From contig DBTP01000061.1 in the NCBI GenBank assembly GCA_002307115.1, positions 9,936 through 17,537 of the forward strand: a stretch of 7,602 nt of DNA. Reading direction: 5' to 3'. Position 1 is the first letter of the stretch; each line of letters opens with the position of its first letter. Shown here one piece after another: positions 1 to 6,397 of the stretch. The position numbers and the translations under genes were made by a program. The stretch comes from Fibrobacter sp. UBA1313. GTDB taxonomy: Bacteria > Fibrobacterota > Fibrobacteria > Fibrobacterales > Fibrobacteraceae. The notes beneath the pieces were generated by a model. That model ran no database searches and was not told the DNA's origin. It saw nothing but the letters and a program-made list of their open reading frames with translations.

Positions 1-251
1 TCAGTCAACCGTTCCAGCCAATTTTTGGTGATGTGAGTGCCATTTTTAGCGGCAAGCTTCACTTGATCCAAAAAAGAAAGTGCTCCTGTGAGATCGCTTT
101 TCCCATCACGGGCGACAATAGTAAGTCCTGAAAAACGACTTTGTATATCAACACAAAAACGGTTCTCCACCATGCGGAAAACCGTCTCGTTTTCTCCAGA
201 CAGGAGCCTTTTCAACTCGTCTGAAATTGAATAGCGTATGGGTTCGCTCAT
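1..251 (-). CDS. PhoH-family ATPase-like protein, N-terminal fragment (runs off the left edge)
   Basis: A reading frame starts at ATG 251-249 on the minus strand and stays open for 83 codons to the window edge, so only the N-terminus is visible. It begins MSEPIRYSIS. The pattern is LLSGENETVFRMVENRF near residues 16-32, then VDIQSRF, LTIVARDG near 43-50, a helix ending in LDQV, and GTHIT near 71-75. This matches the small N-terminal domain that precedes the P-loop ATPase of PhoH/PhoL (YbeZ) proteins: a G-x-N segment, an ERRFGV-like helix and strand, a short beta hairpin, then a helix before the ATPase. PhoH-like proteins are cytoplasmic and are linked to RNA metabolism, often beside ybeY. The Walker motifs that would prove the family lie outside the window. 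The start codon overlaps the stop of the lipoprotein gene as ATGA, so translation is probably coupled. No well-spaced ribosome binding site is seen beyond a GGGG run directly before the ATG. The family call is an inference from the N-terminal pattern. Confidence 0.6.
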   Translation of the reverse strand, partial: MSEPIRYSISDELKRLLSGENETVFRMVENRFCVDIQSRFSGLTIVARDGKSDLTGALSFLDQVKLAAKNGTHITKNWLERLT

Positions 252-541
252 TCCCCGGCTTGTTCGTCCGGTGCAATCCCCAGTTTACTCTTTGCTTCAA
301 AAATATCACGACGAAGATTGTGGTTCTCTTCGGTCACGGTCACAGCTTCTTTTTGGGTATCTTTCAACTTATCATCGTCAATTACTTCTTTCTTTACCGT
401 GGTTGTAGTACCGTCTGCATTACGAGTGACACTTTCTTCTTCACCAACAGAACCACTACCACCCGAAGATCCAGCACAACCCATAAAGAAGATTACGCTG
501 AAAGCTGCAAGGACGAGTTTCCAATTTTTCAAAAGAGACAT
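248..541 (-). CDS. Small predicted lipoprotein (97 aa), function unknown
   Basis: The protein starts MSLLKNWKLV, continues with a hydrophobic stretch, and reaches a lipobox-like FFMGC with the lipidation cysteine at residue 22. The lipobox is atypical (Phe and Met at -3 and -2). After Cys come a short Gly/Ser-rich linker, an acidic and Thr-rich section (TTTTVKKEV near residues 46-54) and a charged, probably helical tail ending in DEQAGE. A longer frame begins at TTG 559, but the ATG at 541 is preferred because GGAG lies 8 nt upstream and the signal peptide then begins normally with positive charge near the N-terminus. The mature protein would be about 76 residues, anchored in the inner or outer membrane. 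I recognise no family. It is the first gene of a minus-strand pair, and its TGA overlaps the ATG of the PhoH-like gene. It diverges from the M24 peptidase gene across an 81-bp spacer. Existence as a gene is supported by the signal peptide, the ribosome binding site and the overlap; a functional role is not. Confidence 0.75.
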   Translation of the reverse strand: MSLLKNWKLVLAAFSVIFFMGCAGSSGGSGSVGEEESVTRNADGTTTTVKKEVIDDDKLKDTQKEAVTVTEENHNLRRDIFEAKSKLGIAPDEQAGE

Positions 542-549
542 TATTCGAG

Positions 550-553
550 CTCC
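550..553 (-). promoter_or_regulatory. Ribosome binding site deciding the lipoprotein start
   Basis: The minus strand reads GGAG here, 8 nt before ATG 541. The alternative upstream TTG at 559 has no purine-rich element before it, so this site favours the shorter 97-residue protein with a standard signal peptide. Confidence 0.6.
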
Positions 554-562
554 ATTCAATTC

Positions 563-576
563 ATTTTGACCAAAAT
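563..576. repeat. Perfect 6-bp inverted repeat in the divergent spacer, possible operator
   Basis: ATTTTG, a 2-nt centre AC, then CAAAAT form a perfect dyad. It touches the TATATA run that could be the minus-strand -10 element, a position where a regulator could control the divergent genes. In such AT-rich DNA a 6-bp dyad can arise by chance, so the regulatory role is an inference. Confidence 0.3.
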
Positions 577-622
577 ATATATAGAAAGAAATGCAAAAAG
601 TTAAAAAAACTAAATTTTATAC

Positions 623-2047
623 ATGCATTTAGATGAAAATTTGCCTACTCGTTATTCCCAAGTCTTCGTTTCTTCGGGTGTAGGAGAAACGGCGGCGGCA
701 GTCTATGCTGATAGACGCTCCCAGTTGTTACAAAAGATGGATTCTTTCGGTGTTTTTGCGGGTGTCCCTAGGGAGCCCGGCTCGGAAGAAGCTTTCACCA
801 GTACTTGGAGTCGCTTTGTTCAAGATCCGGCCTTTTTATTCCTTACAGGGATTAACCAGCCCGGTTGTTATCTTCTTTTGGACCCTTTGGCCAAAGATCC
901 TCTGAGACGGGAAATTCTTTTTGTCCCTCCGAAGGATGCATCGAAGGAGTTTTGGTACGGACTTCGAATTGGATTCTCTGAGAATTTGGACGAAATTCGC
1001 CTTTTAACGGGCATTAAAACGATTTTGTCTGTCGAGCATTTTTGGACTCTGTTGCAGGAACTTTCGACTTCCTATCGAGGTTCTCTCCAGCATGCCTATG
1101 CTTTTTGTTTGGAATTTACCACTCAGACGGGTGACTTGAAACGTTTCCGGGGGGATCATAACGATACTTTTGCTGAAAAGGCGGCCTCTGTTTTTTCAGA
1201 ACAGGGGCTCGAATTCAGGTCTTTGGCTCCCTTGCATTTTGATCTTCGCGTGGTGTTAGACGCGGGACGTATTGCCGCTGTGAAAAAGGCCCAGGAGTGG
1301 ACTCGGCTCGCTTTTGAGGAAACCCTTCGCGAGATCCCGAGGCTAAAAAACGAACGGCAATTAGGCTTGAATTTGGATTATCGAATGCAGAGTTTAAGTG
1401 ATGGTGATCTTGCTTTTCCTACGATCATCGCTGGTGGACGCAATGCTTGTTGCCTTCATTATGCGAAAAAAGATGAACCTCTCCGTAAGGGCGATTTGGT
1501 GTTATTGGACTTTGGAATTCGCTCGGGAACTCAGCACAGCGATATTTCGAGAACGATCCCTGTTTCTGGGCAATTCGATCCTTTGCAGAGACTTCTTTAC
1601 CAGATCATTTTAGATGCCCAAGAATTTCACCAAGCGCAGGTGAAGCCAGGTGTCCTCCTTAAAGAATTGGACATCAATGTCTGGGAGTTTATCCAAGAGG
1701 CCCTTGAAAGTCGATTTGTCTCTTTGGGCGGCCGTTATCAATTGGAGTATGAACTTCGCCCTCATGGGGTGAGTCATCTTATTGGGGAACAGGTTCATGA
1801 AGGAGATCCCTTCCGCTGTTACTCTGAAATACCGTTGGTTCCGGGGATGATGATTTCCAATGAACCGGGCATTTATGGTCATTTTGAGGCTTTTTTGGAA
1901 GGTATTCATTATGACCAATGGATTGGGATTCGTATTGAAGACGATTTGTTGATTACGGAGAATGGGTGTGAAAACTTGTCTCAAGGTATTTTGAAATCCA
2001 TTGATGCACTCGAATCGGCCATGAGACAAGTGCCATCCTTGGAGTAA
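623..2047 (+). CDS. pepP: M24 family metallopeptidase, Xaa-Pro aminopeptidase (aminopeptidase P)-like
   Basis: This 474-residue cytoplasmic protein (no signal peptide) should remove an N-terminal residue from peptides with proline at position 2, using a dinuclear metal centre. Residues about 28-170 form an AMP_N-type domain with the family pattern FVQDPAFLFLTGIN (65-78) and LFVPP (99-103). The C-terminal pita-bread domain begins near 215. All five expected metal ligands are visible: D296 (LLDFG), D307 (SDISRT, spaced 11 as in E. coli PepP), H385 (HGVSH), E414 (NEPGIY) and E439 (RIEDD). The supporting histidines H279 (CLHY), H381 and H392 are also present. Length is slightly above the 440 residues of E. 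coli PepP, mainly from an N-terminal extension of about 27 residues. ATG 623 is the only ATG before the conserved domain, and the frame is closed by TAA 611-613, but no Shine-Dalgarno sequence precedes it; TTG 641 is an alternative. The catalytic class is secure, the Xaa-Pro specificity is inferred, and the symbol is by family. Confidence 0.87.
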   Translation: MHLDENLPTRYSQVFVSSGVGETAAAVYADRRSQLLQKMDSFGVFAGVPREPGSEEAFTSTWSRFVQDPAFLFLTGINQPGCYLLLDPLAKDPLRREILFVPPKDASKEFWYGLRIGFSENLDEIRLLTGIKTILSVEHFWTLLQELSTSYRGSLQHAYAFCLEFTTQTGDLKRFRGDHNDTFAEKAASVFSEQGLEFRSLAPLHFDLRVVLDAGRIAAVKKAQEWTRLAFEETLREIPRLKNERQLGLNLDYRMQSLSDGDLAFPTIIAGGRNACCLHYAKKDEPLRKGDLVLLDFGIRSGTQHSDISRTIPVSGQFDPLQRLLYQIILDAQEFHQAQVKPGVLLKELDINVWEFIQEALESRFVSLGGRYQLEYELRPHGVSHLIGEQVHEGDPFRCYSEIPLVPGMMISNEPGIYGHFEAFLEGIHYDQWIGIRIEDDLLITENGCENLSQGILKSIDALESAMRQVPSLE

Positions 2048-2090
2048 GGGAATGGGGATTTTCTAAACTTTGGTAAAAATGGAATATACG

Positions 2091-2924
2091 ATGAATTTAA
2101 TATCCAGAATTACATTGTTGAGTTTGCTTGCTGTCGCATTCAGTTTTGGCATGATGAACGAATATGGTGTTATTCCTAAGATGCTCCAGTTGGATGTCTA
2201 TGGGGATTATGTCTCCTACGACAAGGGGTATCATGATAAGGATGCTTATAGTCTCAGTGATAGTTCTGATGAGTCTCAGATAAACTTGATGCCTACCATC
2301 CGTTTTCAGATCGTTAAGGGTTTGGAGCTTTCTCTAATGTATCCGATCCGCGATGATGGTCTCAAAAGTTCGACTGGCGTGTGGGGCCCAGTTTTTGGCA
2401 TCAAGTATGGCTCCTCTATTTCCGCAGGTTTCTTTGAGATTGTGTTCCCCGCAGGGGCCCATGATTTATTAGGGAATGGAGAAGATCCTCAACCGGCGCT
2501 TGTATTTGGTGGCACGAACTTCTACGGTGGTGCTGCTTCTGCTTTTGGTGTGCGAATTCACTCTTGGTATTTTTGGGATTTTAACGATTATTCTGCCGAC
2601 AAATTTTACTTTTTGCTCCGCCCCGAATATGATTTAGGGAATGTGCGCATCGGTCTAGGATTTCCGATGGAGTTCTATTTTGGCAATGATTCCCACTGGA
2701 TGGATAATACTCCCGGTCGCGTGCGTGCGATAGGCAAGGATACAGGGGAAGATGAGTTTGGTTATGCGGGTGTTATTTCCGTAGAACCTAAATTGACATT
2801 TCAAGTCAGTCCTTTTGAAATTGAACCTAGCTTTTCCATTCCACTTTGGAAATTTGCTGGGGAATCAACCACTCTCTTGTATGGGTTTACTTTGGGCGTT
2901 TCCGCTCGAATGAATTTGTTTTGA
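2091..2924 (+). CDS. Predicted outer-membrane beta-barrel protein, function unknown
   Basis: From ATG 2091 the protein is 277 residues. It begins MNLISRITLLSLLAVAFSFG, a typical Sec signal peptide, with likely cleavage near the FSFG segment. The mature part has alternating hydrophobic and polar strands, many Gly, Tyr, Phe and Trp residues, Asp/Asn/Gly-rich turns, and a C-terminal strand ending ARMNLF; a terminal Phe is the usual sorting signal for BAM-dependent outer-membrane barrels. The middle (about residues 110-150, FPAGAHDLLGNGED and nearby) loosely recalls outer-membrane proteins of the phenol-degradation MetA-like (transporter-like) group, but this is too weak for a family name. Longer starts at TTG 2070 and ATG 2079 would add a tail before the signal peptide; ATG 2091 is preferred because it restores a normal signal and has GGA 7 nt upstream. 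It starts 43 bp after the peptidase stop and ends 48 bp before the fusion gene, so co-transcription is possible. Cargo or binding function cannot be read from the sequence. Confidence 0.75.
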   Translation: MNLISRITLLSLLAVAFSFGMMNEYGVIPKMLQLDVYGDYVSYDKGYHDKDAYSLSDSSDESQINLMPTIRFQIVKGLELSLMYPIRDDGLKSSTGVWGPVFGIKYGSSISAGFFEIVFPAGAHDLLGNGEDPQPALVFGGTNFYGGAASAFGVRIHSWYFWDFNDYSADKFYFLLRPEYDLGNVRIGLGFPMEFYFGNDSHWMDNTPGRVRAIGKDTGEDEFGYAGVISVEPKLTFQVSPFEIEPSFSIPLWKFAGESTTLLYGFTLGVSARMNLF

Positions 2925-2963
2925 TTTTGATTATAGCTTGCCAAGCTTTTGTGCTAGGTTATA

Positions 2964-2968
2964 GAGGT
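2964..2968 (+). promoter_or_regulatory. Ribosome binding site of the first LplT-Aas fusion gene
   Basis: GAGGT stands 4 nt before ATG 2973. It supports this start, as does the matching MWKxKGTIPY N-terminus of the downstream paralogue. Confidence 0.55.
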
Positions 2969-2972
2969 ATTC

Positions 2973-5900
2973 ATGTGGAAAACTAAAGGAACTATTCCTT
3001 ATTTCATTTCGATGTTTGCATCAACATTTGTATTGATGGGACATTTTATCTTCACGCAAATGGTGATTGCGGATACTTATGCTGCGGATGAATTTCTTTT
3101 AGAAAGCGCCCTACTTCAAGGGCTATTTCTTTTGCCATTTGTTTTCATGATTGTTCCGGCGAGCTTCTTGTCGAATAAATTTCCTAAAAGTCGGGTGATT
3201 ACTTGGACTTCTGTAGTAATGGCTATCGCCATGCTTTGTATCGCTATTTTTTACACCTTAGGTTTTGCTCAATTGGGTTATTGGTTTACGTTGCTTTTGG
3301 CGGCGGCTTTTGCGGTGCATAGTCCTTCGAAGTATGGTATTTTAAAAGAAATGTATGGAACAAGGCATTTGGGCTATGTCAATGCTTATTTGCAGGTGTT
3401 TTCAGTAGCGGCTCTGATTTTTGCCTCTTGGATGATGTTTTTTGGCCTTGCTTTTGGTCGCTCTGCTTTTAATAGTATTCCCACCATTACTGAACTTTTG
3501 TCGAAAACAGTGGCTTTGCCGTGGATCTTATTTGGTGCAAGTGTCGTTGGCGCTGTGTTTGCTTTCTTTATTCCGAAGGTGGGTCGCGAATACGCTTCTA
3601 TGAAGATGCCTTCGGCGGTGCATACCGTGAAGTCTACTTGGGCGAATCCGGTAGTGCGCGCTTGTATCGTCGGTCTTTCCGTTTTCTGGGGCATGGCACA
3701 GGTATTTGTACTTGTGTTCCAGGATACATCGAATTCTGCTCATTTGGCAACTTTGAAAGATTGTTTGGCCTTTACGCTATTGGGACTGATTATTGGTTCC
3801 TTTCTGGTGGCTCGCGCCTCTCGTGACTTTATTGAAACGGGAATGGTGCCTATGGGTGCTTTAGGGACTTCTCTTTGTATGCTGTTTATTCCCTTTACCG
3901 TTCATCCGATTTTGCTTGCCATTTTGTTTTGCCTGACAGGTTTTTTTGGGGGTGTTTTCATTGTCACTCTGAATTCACTGCTTCAATATTATACAAGGCC
4001 TACCAACTCAGGCCGCATTCTTGCGGTGAATAATTTGTTGCAAGTGGTGGCGTTAGGCATATTTTTGGGATTGGATTATATTGTCTTACGTTTTACATCG
4101 ATAAAAACACAGCACCTTTTTCTTGCTCTTGCGGTGATTTCTTTCGTGGGTTTTGCCTATGCGATTCGTAAGCTCCCTCAGGCATTGCTTCGTATTCTAT
4201 TGCGAGCCTTTTTTAGCCGTTACAAACTGAAAGCACTGGGCGTTGAACATATTCCTCACGAAGGCCCCATTCTTTTGGTGGGCAATCACTTTAGTTTTAT
4301 TGATTGGGCGGTACTTCAAATGGCAAGCCCGCGTGCGCTTCGCGTGGCAAGCAACAAAGATCATTTTGAAAAGTGGTATTTGCGTTGGGTTCTCAAACGC
4401 CTCGGTATGATTCGTATTCATCGAAAAAATCCAGATGCTGCGATGAAAACTATTCACGATGCTCTTATGAATGGCGAAGCGGTCGCGGTATTCCCCGAAG
4501 GGGAAGTCGCTAAGTCCCCTCATATTGGGCCGTTTATGTTAGATTTTTCAAGTGCCATTAAGGATACTAACGCTTCTATTATTCCTTTTTATATTCAAGG
4601 TTTGTGGGGGAGTCGTTATAGTTACATGAGCGATGTTATTTTATTTGGACCCGCTTCCACGCGAATTATTACGGTTGCTTTTGGAGCGGCTCTTCCGGGG
4701 GACACTCCTCCGAACACCATTCGCAATGTGGTTCGTGAAATTTCCATTGACGCCTGGGGTCATTCACTCAAGTTCTATAAACCGCTCGCCTCTACCTGGC
4801 TAAGGGCTTGCAAAAAGATTGTGAAATCGGGTCCTACGATTTATAGTCCTGATGGGGCACATCTCTCGGGTTATAGACTTCTTTGTGCGACGCTTGCATT
4901 TAGTAGAGTTTTTAAAAAGTCTTTGGCTCGGCAAAAAAATATCGGAATTATGCTCCCTCCGAGTGCAGCGGGTGTGATTGCAAACTTATCTTGTTGGGTA
5001 CTGGGCAAGGTGAATGTGAACCTCAATTATACCTCTGCCCCCGATATTGTCGCCTCTTGTATTGCAAAAGCGGAAATCAAGACGGTGATTACCAGTCACC
5101 AGTTCTTGGAAAAACTCAAGATTAAAGGTGTGGATTATAGTGTACTCAGCAATGATGCTGAATTGGTTTACGCTGAAGATATTATGAAAGGCATTCCGAA
5201 AGCTGCCATGCTGTTCCATATGCTCACAGGTTATATTCTCCCGCCTTTTTTCATTGAACTCTTTTATTACAAACGTGTGAAACTTTTTGATACAGCGGCA
5301 ATCCTCTTCAGCTCAGGTACAGAAGGAATGCCAAAGGGAGTTGAATTGACCCATTATAACATGATGGGGAATATTCAGCAGATGTCCTGTATTTTTAACG
5401 TCACGAAGAACGATGTGATGCTTGCGGAACTTCCGCTATTTCATTCTTTTGGGCTTACGGTGACCGTTCTTTTGAATCTGGTAGAAGGATCCCCGATTAT
5501 CACGGTTGCAGACCCCACCGATATTAAGACGATGGCGCGTGTTTGTGCGGAATTTAAGGCGACGGTGCTGATAGGGACTCCCACATTCATTCGTGCTTTT
5601 ACGGTGAATCGCTGGGTGCATCCGATGGTGTTTAAGCACATGCGGATTATTATTGCGGGCGCAGAAAAACTCCGCCCGGAAATTCAGGAAGCGTTCCGTC
5701 TCAAATTTGGCAAAGAAGTTTTCGAAGGTTATGGTTGCACGGAAACGACTCCTGTAGCTTCTGTAAATACGGAAAATATATTGTTAGACGATTATATGAC
5801 CATGCAAGTCAACAATAAGATTGGAACCGTGGGAATGCCTCTCCCTGGCACTCTCTACCGCATCGTAGATCCGGAAACCAACGAAGAATTGCCCATTGGA

Positions 5901-6389
5901 CAAGACGGTATGATTCTTGTGGGTGGTTGTCAAGTGATGAAGGGCTACTTCAAAAATTCATCCCTCACTTCGGAAGCGATTCTGGAATTGAATGGAAAAC
6001 GTTGGTATCGTACGGGTGATAAAGGCCATGTGGATGAAGATGGCTTCTTGACCATTGTGGATCGCTATAGTCGTTTTGCGAAGTTGGGTGGTGAAATGAT
6101 TTCTTTGGGTGCTGTAGAAATTCGTATTAATGAAACGAAAATTTTGGAAGGATGCGAATATATGGTGACGGCGATCCCGGATAGCGCGAAAGGGGAATGT
6201 GTCGTTCTTCTATATAGTGGTGAAAAGGATGTGGATGTGGTATTACGCGAATTGCGTAAATCAGGAATCCCTCCTTTAATGGTCCCAGGACTAGCTTTTA
6301 AAGTGGATGATGTTCCGAAATTAGGAACGGGCAAGGCCGATTTTGCGAAGTCGAAAGCTTTGGCTTTGAATTTAGCGGCTCATAATTAA
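2973..6389 (+). CDS. Trifunctional LplT-Aas fusion: lysophospholipid transporter, acyltransferase and acyl-ACP synthetase
   Basis: This 1138-residue inner-membrane protein joins what E. coli keeps as two genes, lplT and aas. Residues 1-400 are an MFS transporter with about 12 membrane segments. It has the LplT-type signature SPSKYGILKE (117-126) after TM4, a motif-A-like SNKFPKSRV in loop 2-3, and ARASRDF in the second half. Residues about 410-590 are a PlsC/LPLAT acyltransferase: NHFSFID gives the HX4D pair H439 and D444, GMIRIHRK (478-485) is block II, FPEG (507-510) block III and IIPF (536-539) block IV. Residues about 610-1135 are an ANL adenylating domain close to Aas: SSGTEGMPKGV (780-790) is the phosphate-binding loop with the Aas-type Glu, EGYGCTE (918-924), YRTGD (1012-1016), RFAKLGGEM (1034-1042), and the C-terminal catalytic Lys1121 in LGTGKADF. 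The expected role is to import lysophospholipids across the inner membrane and re-acylate them with fatty acids activated on ACP. All catalytic motifs are intact. Substrate range is inferred from the family. Similar LplT-Aas fusions are known in other bacteria. Confidence 0.9.
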   Translation: MWKTKGTIPYFISMFASTFVLMGHFIFTQMVIADTYAADEFLLESALLQGLFLLPFVFMIVPASFLSNKFPKSRVITWTSVVMAIAMLCIAIFYTLGFAQLGYWFTLLLAAAFAVHSPSKYGILKEMYGTRHLGYVNAYLQVFSVAALIFASWMMFFGLAFGRSAFNSIPTITELLSKTVALPWILFGASVVGAVFAFFIPKVGREYASMKMPSAVHTVKSTWANPVVRACIVGLSVFWGMAQVFVLVFQDTSNSAHLATLKDCLAFTLLGLIIGSFLVARASRDFIETGMVPMGALGTSLCMLFIPFTVHPILLAILFCLTGFFGGVFIVTLNSLLQYYTRPTNSGRILAVNNLLQVVALGIFLGLDYIVLRFTSIKTQHLFLALAVISFVGFAYAIRKLPQALLRILLRAFFSRYKLKALGVEHIPHEGPILLVGNHFSFIDWAVLQMASPRALRVASNKDHFEKWYLRWVLKRLGMIRIHRKNPDAAMKTIHDALMNGEAVAVFPEGEVAKSPHIGPFMLDFSSAIKDTNASIIPFYIQGLWGSRYSYMSDVILFGPASTRIITVAFGAALPGDTPPNTIRNVVREISIDAWGHSLKFYKPLASTWLRACKKIVKSGPTIYSPDGAHLSGYRLLCATLAFSRVFKKSLARQKNIGIMLPPSAAGVIANLSCWVLGKVNVNLNYTSAPDIVASCIAKAEIKTVITSHQFLEKLKIKGVDYSVLSNDAELVYAEDIMKGIPKAAMLFHMLTGYILPPFFIELFYYKRVKLFDTAAILFSSGTEGMPKGVELTHYNMMGNIQQMSCIFNVTKNDVMLAELPLFHSFGLTVTVLLNLVEGSPIITVADPTDIKTMARVCAEFKATVLIGTPTFIRAFTVNRWVHPMVFKHMRIIIAGAEKLRPEIQEAFRLKFGKEVFEGYGCTETTPVASVNTENILLDDYMTMQVNNKIGTVGMPLPGTLYRIVDPETNEELPIGQDGMILVGGCQVMKGYFKNSSLTSEAILELNGKRWYRTGDKGHVDEDGFLTIVDRYSRFAKLGGEMISLGAVEIRINETKILEGCEYMVTAIPDSAKGECVVLLYSGEKDVDVVLRELRKSGIPPLMVPGLAFKVDDVPKLGTGKADFAKSKALALNLAAHN

Positions 6390-6392
6390 GGA
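6388..6392 (+). promoter_or_regulatory. Ribosome binding site of the second fusion gene
   Basis: AAGGA overlaps the last two bases of the preceding TAA stop and stands 5 nt before ATG 6398. With only 8 bp between the genes, the two paralogues are almost certainly translated from one mRNA. Confidence 0.7.
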
Positions 6393-6397
6393 TTTTT

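Larger units (their letters stand above)
542..622. promoter_or_regulatory. AT-rich divergent promoter region
   Basis: This 81-bp spacer lies between the divergent lipoprotein and M24 peptidase genes, so it must carry the minus-strand promoter and probably the plus-strand one. It is strongly AT-rich, with a TATATATA run at about 576-583 that could be a -10 element for the minus-strand pair and leave a leader of roughly 25-30 nt. On the plus strand TTGACC at 566-571 resembles a -35 hexamer, but no good -10 stands 16-18 nt downstream. A TTTTATAC sequence lies directly before ATG 623, too close for a normal leader. Exact promoter elements are therefore not assigned. Confidence 0.45.

Noticed and set aside
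227..604. Plus-strand open frame opposite the lipoprotein and PhoH-like genes
   Set aside because: It lies antisense to two better supported genes that have a signal peptide, ribosome binding site and overlap. Its own translation has no recognisable domain.
1610..2029. 139-codon minus-strand open frame inside the peptidase gene
   Set aside because: It is antisense to the conserved catalytic part of the M24 domain, where metal-ligand motifs fix the coding frame. Its translation resembles no family.
2033..2062. Imperfect hairpin (CCATCCTT pairing with AAGG and ATGG) around the peptidase stop, followed by a short T run, as a terminator
   Set aside because: It has a two-base bulge, overlaps coding sequence and has only four T after it. 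The support is not better than chance.
2935..2950. AGCTT-GCC-AAGCT hairpin followed by four T between the barrel gene and the first fusion gene, as a terminator
   Set aside because: The stem is only 5 bp with a 3-nt loop and a very short T run. It is too weak to call and would separate genes that could be co-transcribed.
2938..2965. TTGCCA and TATAGA with a 16-bp spacer as a promoter for the first fusion gene
   Set aside because: Transcription would begin at about the ATG and exclude the GAGGT ribosome binding site, so the match is probably accidental.
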